From NCBI RefSeq assembly GCF_024679095.1, contig NC_066577.1, positions 20,001 through 84,000 of the forward strand: a stretch of DNA of 64,000 bases. Reading direction: 5' to 3'. The notes beneath the pieces are model-generated. The model was not told the DNA's origin and did no database searches. It saw only the letters and a program-made list of their open reading frames with translations. A program made the translations under genes and the position numbers. This stretch comes from Eriocheir sinensis (taxonomy: Eukaryota; Arthropoda; Malacostraca; Decapoda; Varunidae). Positions 33,300 through 45,757 of the stretch are shown in pieces (the first letter of the stretch is position 1; every line of letters begins with the position of its first letter).

Positions 33300-34767
33300 G
33301 CCATTCATGCAGGGAGATGGTGGGGGGGGGTTGAGGGAAGAGTAAGGGGGAGGGAGGAGGAAGGGAAAGGGAGGAAGGGTGAGGAGGAGAGAGCGGAAGA
33401 GGGTGAGGCAGAAAGTGTTGAAGACGAAGAGGAAGACAGAGCAAGGAGGAGGATGAAGAGAGTGATGCGGAAGTAGAAAGAGTAAAAGATGCGGAAAGAG
33501 ATGAGAGGGAGAGGAGAAGGAGGAGGAGGAAGGAGGAGGAGGAAGGAGGGAGAGGGGCAGAGGGAAGGGGAGAGGTGGAAAGAGGTGTTGAAGATGTGGA
33601 GGAAGAGGCAGGGAAGGGAGGGGGAGGAATGGAGGGAGAGTGTGTTGAGATGGGGAGGAGGAGAGCAGGAGCGAGGACGGGGAGAGGTGGAGACAGAAAG
33701 AGTGGGTGATGGGGAGGGAGAAAGTAAGGGGATGGAGTGTGAGGAAGAGGAAGACGGGGAGGGAAAGGTATATATGGAGAAAAAGAGGAAGAGGAGGAGA
33801 GAAGGGAGAGGGAAAGTTAGAAGGAATTATAGCGGGAGAAGAAAGGGGAGATAGAGAGGTGAGGGAAAGGTAGCGGGCAGGAGGAGGAGAGGACTGAAAA
33901 ATGAAACTGAAAACAGAACAAAATATAGGGAAGGATTATGGAAGGAAAAGATGGAAGGGATGATGAGTGGAGTAGGACGAAAGAAAATGTGAGAAGGAAA
34001 ACAGGAAAGGATGGATGGAGAAGATATGGCGGCAAGGAGATATGGAGGAAAAAAAGGGAGATTATAAGAGAAAGCAAAAGGATTAAAAAAGAATAAAAAA
34101 GGACATAGAAAAGAACAAAACAAAATAGCAAACTCACCAAAGTAAAGGAAAAGAATCAATAAAGGAAATAAACAAAATATAAAAGGAGAATAACAAAAAT
34201 GTAAGAGAGGAATAGAAAGGCAAAGAGTAATTAAGCAAATTTAAAGAAGGAGAAATAAAAGGCAAGAAGACAAAGAGAAGCAAAGAAAGGAGAAAAGGAA
34301 ACAAGGAGATAAAGAGTCTGCCGGAAGATAAATTACGAACTGTTGAAGAGACAAGAGGACGGAACGATTTATAAAGAAGAGAAAGGAGAGAAGAGACAAA
34401 GATAAATGGAGACACAAGAAGAGAAACAAAGAGAAAAATAAAAACAAACAAAATATATATAAATAAGAGACAGACAGAATGCCAAGGCAAGAGAGAAAGC
34501 GAAGTAATGGAGGTGGAAGTGTTGCAGAAAATGGGAGGAAAAACAAAACAAAAAATCGTGGTCGTGATTGTAGTGGAAGAGAAAATAGAAAAAGGTTGTA
34601 AAAAAAAACAAAATCAGAAAAAAATGGAAACGAATAAAAAAGTGAGAAGGAAAAGAAAGAGAAAAGACACAGTGGGAAGAATGAGAAATAAGGAGAAAGT
34701 GAGAAAGAGCAAGGGAAAGTATGTAAAGAGATTAAGGAAAGAAATAAAAATATGGACACATAACCGA

Positions 34768-34770
<3 letters not shown>
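33300..34770. repeat. ~1.5-kb purine-rich tract
   Basis: GGAGGAAGGAGGAGG-type DNA in the first 600 bp passes into A-rich GAAAAGGAAAA DNA. Almost no plus-strand pyrimidine runs occur. Lys/Glu/Arg ORFs on plus and Phe/Leu/Ser ORFs on minus are artefacts. Confidence 0.8.
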
Positions 34771-34771
<1 letters not shown>

Positions 34772-34815
<44 letters not shown>

Positions 34816-35131
34816 CCACAGGGTGGCTACTCCTACACCCACCGTAAATATGTATATATATAATTGTATAATATATTGTATAATAATTGTATAATATAAT
34901 CGGCAGAAGCTTTTAAATAGCTCCCCAACGGTCGGGGGAACTTTAGCATAGAAAAATAATACTGCCATGTACTAATGTATGAACATGTTTAAATAAAAAA
35001 AAAAAAAAAAGAGAGAGAGAGAGATTGTACAGAGGAAGTGTGAGGCGTTTACGTCATAGGAGATTAAAATGTACCTCGAGTTATATATTTCCTCTTGACA
35101 CTGGAAGGAAGGAAGGAAGGAAGGAAGGAAA
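34772..35131. repeat. (GA)n, A/AG-run and (GGAA)n short arrays
   Basis: (GA)n at 34772-34814, an A-run followed by (GA) at 34997-35024, and (GGAA)n at 35103-35129. AT-rich unique DNA lies between them without a gene. Confidence 0.85.
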
Positions 35132-35232
35132 CATGGGGCGTGAAGGGAGGAAGGAGGAAAGGAAGAAAGGAAATAAGGAAGGAAAGCCAGACCCATTTTT
35201 CTGTATCACTTGCACTTCCTTTTTTTTATCCG

Positions 35233-35235
<3 letters not shown>

Positions 35236-35315
<80 letters not shown>

Positions 35316-35519
35316 CACTTTCGTATTCATCTTGCGCTCATCACTTTCCTTTCACGTACCTTTCAATTTGCTCTATTTTTTTCTGCTTCGTTTTAAAACC
35401 TTTTCGGGTCTGTTCGCTGCTTTGTTTGTTAGTCAAGCAATCAGTCGGTCAGTCGGTCAATCGTCCAGTCTGTTTGTCTGAATCTGCATTTGCCTGTCTG
35501 TCCGCCTGTCTGCTGAGTC

Positions 35520-35602
<83 letters not shown>
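35236..35602. repeat. (GT)n and (CT)n microsatellites
   Basis: (GT)n at 35236-35313 with one CG, then unique DNA containing CAGTCGGT repeats near 35440-35460, then (CT)n at 35524-35602. Confidence 0.95.
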
Positions 35603-35606
<4 letters not shown>

Positions 35607-37253
35607 ATAATATAATTACAACGAAATAAAAACGTCATAACACTCATATAAGAGGAGAGAAAAAGTTAATACGAGAAGTAAATACAAAGATGAAACACGT
35701 GCAAACCTTCGCCTTCCTTCCCCCAACATAAACAAAAATGCAGAGAAAGAAAACAAAACAAACGTATAATGCATGTTGCAAAGAATGGGTAATTGCTTAG
35801 CAGGAGCAGTCTATTTGAGATGCAAATTACTTATTTCCTGTGATATGTTATGATGCTTTTTAATGGGGCTCTGTTTATTACCACAATAATTCAGCTATGA
35901 AAGTGCTACAGCAAATTTACCCCAGAATTCACTATAACAAGCTCTGCGGCATATATTGTCCAGCCGTCTTCACTCCCAAATCTATTTACAAACTAACAGA
36001 CTCATTTTAACCTAGTGGATGGTAACCTAACTCTGCTAAAATTGTAACCTATAATTGCCGCTGGGGATAGTAGCCTATCGTTACAGAGGAGAGTAAACTG
36101 TCAACCCAAGTATGAGACTCACCAAATCAACTCTAGTACTTTCATAATTGCTTCCTGGTGATAACTAACTCCACAAAAAAAGACATGATAATTTACCCAG
36201 TAATGAATAGTTTGTGTCTCTAAAATAGGTCGCTAAAATCTGCTAAACAATGGCAAGGGAACACCCAGAAATATGTTCAGGGAGATTGGAGGGCAGAGAA
36301 AATGACAAGATAAACTTTGGGGGTGCAGGGCCTGAAACCTCATCAACGGTAAACGGGTGGAGCCCGGCCCATCATTGGTTGTGCTAGTGGTCTAAGGTAT
36401 TACAAACTACAAATTAAGACTAAATTATTCACCGAGCATGTATGAGTACCCACATTACCCCCTGGTGGATCTCCTGCGAGCATTTCAAGCCCTCCATATA
36501 TATTATCACGAGTGTTTACGGCAGGATATTTGATTCAGTAGTGTAGGAGTTCACAGTCACTACATATTCAGTGAATGGTATTATATACGGTTGACACGTC
36601 CTTATAAAGCAATGTTTTGATAGCACAGTGACGTTTTGTTCATTATTTTGGCAGCGGGTCTTCCTCTTCTTCTTCATTCCTCCTTGTGTTGTGGAGAAAA
36701 TCTGCCCTACGTACGGGTCACGATACCTTACGCCATGTCTGGAGCTGCCGTAAAGTTACGGTGCCGGAAGAGTGTCGTAACTGTTTAGTGAATAGCCCAA
36801 AGCAGCCGAAAGTTGCCTTAAGACATTTTTTGTGACTTACGAACGTCGTAACTCGTTAGTGAATCCTGGCCCTGGTCCTTGTCGAGCCTGATCCAGTTCC
36901 TCATTGCCTTGTGGTCCTCAAATCTCAGCTCCCTCAAGAGTCGATAGTAAACACTTTCTTGTTCGCGACGTGCCTACCACTCTCCCATCACTCTCGTCTT
37001 CTGGCTTGTTTGGCTCGTCTCAGCTTCATTAAACACCTAATCACGCTGATAGCGGCGATAGCTTGTCTGTGTGTCGGGGCCATGGTGTTTTGTTTACATG
37101 TGACGGAAGCAGTGCAAACGAAGTGCAGACGGAAGTTGATGAAAAATATTGACGGAAAATGAGCTAGTGTAACAGGGCCTTAAAAAGAAGTTGTCAATTT
37201 TGAGGAAGTTGATGAAAAATATTGACGGAAAATGTGCTAGTGTACCAGCGCCT
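35603..37253. other. unique DNA with short direct duplications, no gene seen
   Basis: About 1.65 kb, the least repetitive stretch of the window, without a supported ORF. Two local duplications are visible: GTCGTAACT.TTAGTGAAT at about 36773 and 36848, and a 52-bp segment at about 37129-37180 repeated at 37203-37254 (GGAAGTTGATGAAAAATATT ... TAGTGTAACAGGGCCTTA). The words near each repeat end look like ends of non-autonomous DNA elements, but no inverted partner was found. Confidence 0.4.
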
Positions 37254-37357
37254 TAACTGCATGCCTCCCCCCTCCCGGGGCCTCGCCACACACGATTTTC
37301 TACTCAAGCTCATCCCTTTACTGTCCAAATCCCTTACGCATGAGTTAACCAGCATCT
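37254..37357 (+). mobile_element. Fam-C LINE, internal fragment
   Basis: 104 bp matching the C-terminal coding region of Fam-C (compare 32535-32632): CTGCATGCCTCCCCCCTCCC through GAGTTAACCAGCATCT. It lacks the tail and is cut at both sides, so it is a remnant left by deletion or rearrangement. Confidence 0.85.
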
Positions 37358-37407
37358 CGTTTCCTGACCCTCCTAGGCTAAGGTCACGACCCCCGCTCGC
37401 TCCGGCT

Positions 37408-38195
37408 AGAGTGTTAACCGTGATACAGTGATTCAGTGTTAACCGTGATCCCTTGATTTAGTGTTAACCGTGATACAGTGATTCAGTGTTAACCGCTATT
37501 CCGTGTTTCAGTGTTAACCGTGATTCAGTGTTGACCGCTATTCCGTGTTTCAGTGTTAACCGTGATTCAGTGATTTAGTGTTAACCGCTATTCCGTGTTT
37601 CAGTGTTAACCGTGATTCAGTGATTTAGTGTCAACCGCTATTCCGTGTTTCAGTGTTAACCGTGATTCAGTGTTTTAGTGTTAACCGCTATTCCGTGTTT
37701 CAGTGTTAACCGTGATTCAGTGTTTTAGTGTTAACCGCTATTCCGTGTTTCAGTGTTAACCGTGATTCAGTGATTCAGTGTTAACCGCTATTCCGTGTTT
37801 CAGTGTTAACCGTGATTCAGTGTTAATCGCTATTCCGTGTTTCAGTGTTAACCGTGATTCAGTGATTCAGTGTTAACCGCTATTCCGTGTTTCAGTGTTG
37901 ACCGTGATTCAGTGTTAACCGCTATTCCGTGTTTCAGTGTTAACCGTGATTCAGTGATTCAGTGTTAACCGCTATTCCGTGTTTCAGTGTTAACCGTGAT
38001 TCAGTGATTTAGTGTTAACCGTGATTCCTTGATTTAGTGTTAACCGCTATTCCGTGAGTCAGTGTTAATCGCGACTCTGTGATTCGGTGTTAACCGCGAT
38101 ACCGTGATTCAGTGTTAACCGTGATTCCGTAATTCAGTGCTCATCGTGATTCCTCAATTTACTGTTAACCGCGATTCCGTGAATTAGTGTTCACC
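37408..38195. repeat. 50-bp higher-order minisatellite (two 25-bp monomers)
   Basis: Roughly 780 bp built from GTGTTAACCGCTATTCC+GTGTTTCA alternating with GTGTTAACCGTGATTCA+GTGATTCA, i.e. 17+8 and 17+8. Monomers at the right end (38020-38195) are more diverged. It ends about 900 bp upstream of the Fam-B ORF1 start and may belong to that element's 5' leader. Confidence 0.92.
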
Positions 38196-39109
38196 AAGTG
38201 TGTTGTGCAATCTTTATACGCCATCGAGGACTTTAACTGTAGTTGATATTACTTGAAGAGGTTGGACATCGCTCATCGGTAACTTCATCGTCGCTTCACT
38301 GCCTAGCAGACATCAACGCCGCTGTGGAACGCTAAGTGTCATAATTCTACTGCTTCCCGTACCTGTCACAGGGTAACAAAGTAAAGTATTTCAACAACAG
38401 CACACACATTGTTTAAACATAAACCCGAGTGATACATTTACACACTTATTATAGCGAGTATTTTATTTATTTTATTACTATAGTAAACGGTCAGATCACA
38501 ACTCACTGTATTTTCTTGTTCATTACCAATCGTCCCTGAACCCCGCCCTATTTATTCCCAGGGGTATAATTACTCCCGGTACCGCCCGTTAAGTCTGAAA
38601 TTTTCCGGGATTAGTGAGGTCGGCTAATCTTTTCACCGGCACTCCCTCACCAAGACAGTCAGGTGTTCACACACCAAGACCCAGGTGTTCACACACCCGC
38701 CCATATCCCACAGCCACCGAGGGCTTAACGAAGGAAACCACCCGGCACTCCTTAAATAATCCTAATCAACACAGGTATTTCTAATTCTATTTTAATCACC
38801 TTCCCTCCTCCTCCTCCTCCGCCCAAACCCATATTTCCTCCTCCGCCTCCTCCTTTAACCATTTCCTCCTCCTCTAACTATTTCCTCCTCCTCCTCCTCC
38901 TTTGTGCTCCTTTGTGTTCCTTTAACTAAACAAGCCTCTCTACCGTCCAACTAATTACCCCCGCGGGACTCGACCCGACCCCTACCTAACTCCTTCCAGG
39001 TGTTCAGTTGAGCTCCTTCCTGGTATTCAGCAAGCCACCCACGCGGTTTCTAAATATATCATAACTAAAGTTTCTTGCTACAGAAAAAAGAAAAGAAGAA
39101 ATTGTAACC
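38196..39109 (+). other. possible Fam-B 5' leader
   Basis: Non-coding DNA between the minisatellite and the ORF1 ATG at 39110. It includes a duplicated CAGGTGTTCACACACC (near 38660 and 38681) and (TCC)n-rich stretches at 38806-38910. No other element or gene is recognised, so a long 5'UTR is plausible but unproven because no second copy covers it. Confidence 0.35.
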
Positions 39110-40661
39110 ATGCCCAAATATTTCACTTGCGGTAATTGTTCGCAGAAATTTGCCACGATCCACTTTCAACTCAGCGAGTCTAAATGTAAATATTGTGTCT
39201 TGGACTCGCGTATCCAAGCACTTAGCTCGATTAACGATGAGTTGAAACGCTCAAACGTTCTGATATGGGAAGTTGTGACGTCATTCCCCGCCCTTCCTAC
39301 TCCAGCTTCCTCCACCTCAACCTCAAACTCATATTCTGACGTTCTGACCCAGTACATACCTCCTCCTCCTCCTCTGCCTCGCCTGAACCCGCCTCCATCC
39401 TTACTATTCCTTCCGCCCCATCCACCTCCCTTGCTACCTCATCCACTCCCACTCCCTCTTCTCCCTCCACTACCCTTGACTCCTCCCCTATCCTCATCAC
39501 CACTCCATCTTCCCTTCCACCTCCAACACGATCTCCTCTGCCTCGCCTCAACCACCCAACTCCTCTGCAACGCGAGAACCCGCCGCCACCCATACCATTC
39601 CTTCTAGGCCATCCACCTCCCTTGCTACCACATCCACTCCACTCCCTCTTCTCCCTCCCACCCTTGACTCCTCCCCTATCCTCATCTCCCCTCCCTCTTC
39701 CCCTTCCACCTTCAACACGATCTCCTCTGCCCCCCCTGAACCCGCAGCCACCCTAACCCTTCCTTCAACTCCATCCACCTCCTTCCTACCCCATCCACCT
39801 CCATCCACAGTACCACTCCCCTTTCTCCCGCTCTCCCTTCCTCTCCCTCCAACACCCTTGACTCCTCCCCTATCCTCATCACCACTCCATCCTCCACTTC
39901 CATCTCCAACACGAACTCAACCTCCGCCTCCTCCTCCACTTCTGATACCACATCTCCCTCCACCCACCTCACCTCCACCCTTCCCCAGCCACCCACTACT
40001 ATCACCACCACCACTTCCAAACCCACCTTAGCCCGCGCTCCCTCTTGTACCTCGCGCCCTTCCAGAAGAAATCACAAGACCATTCTACCAGCTGTCACTT
40101 GTACGAACCAGACGCTGTTTCCTGGTATGGGCAAACTAACTACTAGAGTCAATTTAGTTGGAGACAGTGTGGTGAGAGGCTAACTACGGAGTTTTGCGGT
40201 CGGAATACGTTGACACGGCAGCGTTTCTGTATCCCCAGAGCCAAACTGGACGATATTGAATCAGCTGTCGATGCAGTTTCAGTAAATGCGAAGGACGACA
40301 CAGTGTATCTGATCCATGCGGAACCAACGACCTTCAGTCAACTCAAATGCAGGACCTGTTAGCAAAATACCGTCAAGTCATTCGGAAATACAAGACCAAG
40401 TCCCCTCACATCATCGTCTCTGGAATTCTACCGAGAGTCAATACGTTCGCCGGATACAACAACAGTAAAGCGTACGGCGTCAACACTAGTCTAAAGCAGT
40501 TATGTAACGATGAAGGCGTAGGGTTCATGAACGCATGGCATCACTTCAACCAGCGCCCAGATTTGTTTTGGGAGGACGGACTCCACTTGAACGAGGTTGG
40601 TTCGGCGCGGCTAGGAAGGCTCCTGAACGATGCAGTTGAAAGCTTCTCGAAAAGCTATTAA
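39110..40661 (+). pseudogene. Fam-B ORF1: zinc motif, coiled coil, P/S/T linker, SGNH esterase
   Basis: Starts MPKYFTCGNCSQKFAT with Cys pairs CGNC and CKYC (about residues 7-10 and 27-30), a small zinc-ribbon-like or PHD-like module, followed by a short heptad-like helix (IQALSSINDELKRSN). Next comes ~750 bp of Pro/Ser/Thr-rich linker containing three ~190-bp tandem repeats (CTTGACTCCTCCCCTATCCT at about 39475, 39663 and 39857) that are not all multiples of three. The esterase follows: NLVGDSVVRG (nucleophile block) near 40151, LIHA.TND near 40310 with a 1-nt deletion (GCGGAACC versus GCGGGAACC in the other copy), and WEDGLHLNEVG near 40568. Zinc/PHD plus esterase is the known ORF1 plan of CR1-like elements. 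The protein is broken by frameshifts. Confidence 0.75.
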
Positions 40662-40804
40662 AAAAACTGGAGGCGAGGCAAGGCAAATGCAACCATTGAT
40701 CAACCGAACCGTAGCGTCGATGCGGCTTGCAAGAAACTGTGTAACCAACTAAGCCTACGAAAAGAGAACTCATTCAACACGACGCGGCCAAACCAGTAGT
40801 CTCA

Positions 40805-43555
40805 TTTACATTTTGTACACAAATGCACGCAGTCTATTACCCAAAAGGACGAAATTAGGGCGTATATTGCAACTGAGAAACCAGATGTGGTAGCCATCAC
40901 AGAGACTTGGGCCAACTCTGCACATCTAGTATCTGAACTGTCATTTCCCGGGTACGAAAGCTTCCAAAAAAATCGAATGCACAAGAAAGGAGGAGGAGTA
41001 ATTTGCTACGTAAAAGTACGCTCCTGCCATAAAATAGACAAACAGGACGCAGAGAATTACGACTCCGTCTATGTGGAAATAACTGCGAATAATAAGAAAC
41101 TAACACTTGCGACCGTATACAGGCCTCCAAAACAACAGGCAGCCGACGACACTGCCCTGTACGAAGAGCTTCACTCTTTAACACAAAGTAAACAAGCAAT
41201 AATAATTGGGGACTTTAATTGCCCTAACATTGACTGGGGACAATTGACTGGAGATCAAGAGGGTAACAGGCTTATAGAAATGGTGGAGGATTCGTTCCTC
41301 ACTCAAGTTGTAACTCAACCAACAAGAAAACAATCTGCTGGATCTGGTAGTAAGTGACCCCGACCTCATTCGCGACTGTGAAGTTGGTGAAAAATTAACG
41401 GTTGCGATCACCACTTAATCCGTTTCAATGTCAACATAAGTCACAAACTCGTAGACAATCCGTCAGTGATACCAGACTACAAAAAAGCAAATTTCAACCT
41501 AGCCCGTGAGCTGCTTCCCTCTGCGACCTGGGACCAACTTCACCTAACCGACAATACAATCGACAACGTGTGGAACAACTTCAAAGATAAGCTTTTGGGA
41601 GTAGAAAAGGCTACAGTGCCGACGAAACCCAGGCGAGTAAATGGTGCCGTATATCCACCGTGGATGACCAGAGAAATAAAAGGGCGGTAAACTTAAAAAA
41701 GGAATTATAACCTAATGAAGAGAATGACACGGCCGAAGCCCGTACTCAGTACCACAACAGCCTCAGAGCTTGTCGCACCCTTATTCGGAGTAGTAAACGC
41801 AACTACGAAAACAAATAGCGCGTGACATCAAGACAAACTCAAAAAATTCTGCACATACATCAGATCGAAAATGAAAGTAAAATCAAATATTGGTCCCCTG
41901 ACAGACGAGACTGGAGCTGCAACTCAGGACAGTAAACAGATGGCCAGAATCCTCAACAGTAACTTCGCATCCGTATTCACAGTCGAAAACATCGAAACCA
42001 TGCCCGAGAACCCTGACCCGCCGAGGGGAATCACGCCCCTGAAAATTGACTCAATATGCGACCAAGAAGTGAAAGAGTATTTGGATAAACTCGACACGAA
42101 CAAGTCAACAGGACCTGACGGTTTGTCCCCGCGGTTATTAAAAGCTTAAACAACAAATACTTCAGCCACTCACTAACATATTCAACCAGTCTGTTCAATT
42201 GAAAAAGGTCCGGAAGACTGGAAGATGGCGAACGTAACACCAATTTTCAAAAAGGGAGACAAAAGCGTTGCATTAAACTACAGGCCCATAAGTTTGACAT
42301 CAGTGGCAGGAAAAATACTCGAAAAGATTATTAGAGACAAACTTGTTAAGTTTCTAGAAGACAATAATGTAATCTCCGACACCCAGCATGGCTTCAGAAA
42401 CAAGCGCTCCTGCCTAACGAATTTATTAGACTTCTTCCAAGGTATATATAAGAACTGGGATGCCCACATCCCCAGTGATGTTATATACCTGGACTTTCAG
42501 AAAGCCTTCGACAAAGTACCTCACGAGCGACTCCTTAGAAACTGCACTCGGCGGGCATTGGAGCCAATCTGATCGCGTGGATAAGAGATTGGCTCACCGA
42601 CAGAAAACAACGAGTACTACTCAACGGACAGCCTTCCGATTGGCTTCCAGTCACTAGTGGAGTGCCTCAAGGGTCAGTGCTGGGACCCATTCTCTTCATC
42701 ATATATATCAACGACCTCGAAGCAGGACTGAAATCCACAATATCGAAATTTGCTGATGACACTAAGGTGTTTGGAAAGTCCATCACAAATACAGACTGCG
42801 AAATCATTCAGAAATACCTCAATCACATTATCGAATGGGCGGAAAAATGGCAAATGTCTATTAAAGTTGACAAATGCAAAGTCATGCACATAGGGTCCAG
42901 AAATAGTAACAACACATACATCATGAATGGGAGACCTCTGCAAGCGATGCAGGAGGAAAAGGATCTTGAGTCACTATCAGCAGTGACCTGAAACACGCGA
43001 ATCACTGTAAAAAGCATACAACAAAGCCAACACTATGCTCGGGTTCATAGCGAGGAACTTCGAGTGTAAAACGCCAGACGTGATGCTATCCTTGTATAAT
43101 TCCATGGTAAGACCGCACCTCGAGTATGCAGTACAGTTCTGGTCTCCTAATTACAGAAAGGACATTGATTTACTGGAAAGGATTCAGCGACGCGCCACGA
43201 AAATGATACCAACCTTAAGGGCTCAACCGTACGAGGAACGACTCAAGCGACTCAATCTCTTTACATTAGATAAAAGACGCCTACTAGGAGATATGATTCA
43301 AGTCTTCAAGTATCTGAAAAATTCAATAACGTCGATTACTCCAATTTCTTTGAATTGCAAACCAACCTAAGAACTAGAAATAACGGTTTACCCATTCAGT
43401 CTAAGCGATGTAACACAGACATCGGAAGGAGTTTCTTTTCAAACCGAGTCATCCGTCACTGGAACAATCTTCCTTCAGAAGTAGTAAATGCGAATACTAT
43501 CAACTCCTTCAAATATAGAATCGACCGTCACTTCGCTGCGTCGGGAGTAAACTGA
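40805..43555 (+). pseudogene. Fam-B ORF2: APE endonuclease and reverse transcriptase
   Basis: APE: TNARSLLPK near 40842, VVAITETWANSAH, ATVYRPPKQQ, IIIGDFNCPNIDWGQL and a frameshifted CDHHLI near 41405. RT: STGPDGLSPRLLKA (about 42105), MANVTPIFKKGDK, FRNKRSCLTNLLDF, motif A DFQKAFDKVPH, motif B SGVPQGSVLGPILF (about 42655), motif C SKFADDTKVFG (about 42745), then VRPHLEYAVQFWSP and a C-terminal VIRHWNNLPSEVV. Catalytic residues are intact, but frame changes occur near 40850, 41330, 41400, 41690-41830, 42150, 42540, 42970 and 43320. Comparison with the copy at 12678-15400 shows mostly single-base indels, suggesting recent death or assembly errors in homopolymers. Confidence 0.85.
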
Positions 43556-43736
43556 ATATTGAGTTGCTTTCATCTGCTCCTCAATATCGAGGTGCTTTCA
43601 TCTACTCCTCAATGTCGAGGTGCTTTCATCTGCTCCCCAGGCCCCAGGCTGTCGAGCAGATTAAATCACCAAAGCGGGCAACCTCGTAATGAGCCAATAG
43701 GCTTTCTGTTGCCTGCGTTTCCATGTTTCCATGTTT

Positions 43737-44423
<687 letters not shown>

Positions 44424-44502
44424 GCACGTCAAGGCAGGCCCGGAAAGACCGCGGACCACAATTAACGGAATGTGAATCAAACGAGATGAAGAAAAAAAGT
44501 TC

Positions 44503-45142
44503 AATGTTGGAGGATTCGTGAATGAGTACAGAACCACACCCGTGCTCGGCAACACTCAAGCCCTACACCGTCAGCTGATATGTTTGTGTTACATCACAAT
44601 GTTGGAGGATTCGTGAATGAGTACAGAACCACACCCGTGCTCGGCAACACTCAAGCCCTACACCGTCAGCTGATATGTTTGTGTTACATCACAATGTTGG
44701 AGGATTCGTTAACGTGAACAGCACCACACCCGTGCTCGGCAACACTCAAGTCCTACACAGTCAACTGTTATGTCATTGTAAGAGTTGTTTGTGTTACATC
44801 ACAATGTTGGAGGATTCGTTAACGTGGACAGCACCACACCCGTGCTCGGCAACACTCAGGTCCTACACAGTCAACTGATATGTCATTGTAAGAGTTGTTT
44901 GTGTTACATCACAATGTTGGAGGATTCGTTAACGTGGACAGCACCACACCCGTGCTCGGCAACACTCAGGTCCTACACAGTCAACTGATATGTCATTGTA
45001 AGAGTTGTTTGTGTTACATCACAATGTTGGAGGATTCGTGAATGTGTACAGAACCACACCCGTGCTCGGCAACACTCAGGTCCTACACAGTCAACTGATA
45101 TGTCATTGTAAGAGTTGTTTGTGTTATATCACAATGACTGTG
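44503..45142. repeat. tandem repeat: two 95-bp then four 110-bp units
   Basis: The anchor AATGTTGGAGGATTCGT occurs at 44503, 44598, 44693, 44803, 44913 and 45023, giving spacings of 95, 95, 110, 110 and 110; a degraded last unit ends near 45133. The longer units carry an extra CATTGTAAGAGTTGTTT-like 15-bp block. Internal units are nearly identical, implying recent amplification. Confidence 0.93.
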
Positions 45143-45757
45143 CCTGATTTTTTTGTTGTGGCCTTGCAAGGCCCTACAGGACTCGTGGATTACTTGTGTT
45201 ATGTTCCCAATAATCTTATCTTTACATTCTTTACTATCAGTTCCGTTTTCTTTACATTACAAATACGTATTATTTCCTTTACATAAAACAGGATATTGCG
45301 AACAATATGTTTTATTTACCGTAACTTTGTTCGAAACCATTCAAGATCGACTCTGTGTGCTAACTGTGTAATAAATGTTTGGAAAATTAAGGACAACCTG
45401 TTCTTCCCAAATTTAAGTAAATGTGATGAAAATATTTACCGGGAGTGATTATTAACACACCTGTAAGTGTGAGAAATGCTGCACACGAAATAACAACATA
45501 AACAACTTCACCAAGAAGAAGAAGCGACAATCTATCTTGCAAAAAACTGAATTAGGCAACAAACAAACAAGACAGTCACAGAGCACAAGAACAAAACAGA
45601 GAGGAAATAACACATAAGCCAAGTCATAGAAAAAAAAATATCAGTCATACTTAACAAAAAACAAAAATAAATAAACAAACAAAACAGAAAACTCAGAGGT
45701 AAAAATACACCGATAACTCAACCTTGATCTAACGAGGCTGTCACGAGGTCCGTTATG
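45143..45757. other. AT-rich unique DNA, no gene seen
   Basis: No repeat or supported ORF apart from a short palindrome GGCCTTGCAAGGCC near 45162. The ORFs continuing from the tandem repeat have no domain. Confidence 0.5.

Larger units (their letters stand above)
39110..43736 (+). mobile_element. Fam-B CR1-like LINE, most complete copy
   Basis: The plus-strand element has ORF1 (39110-40661), ORF2 with APE and RT (about 40805-43555) and a 3'UTR with three ~28-bp repeats ending in CATGTTTC octamers at about 43717-43736. It is colinear with 12487-15966 and extends it upstream by the whole first part of ORF1. A Fam-C fragment begins immediately after its tail. Frameshifts in both ORFs make it non-functional. 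Confidence 0.92.
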
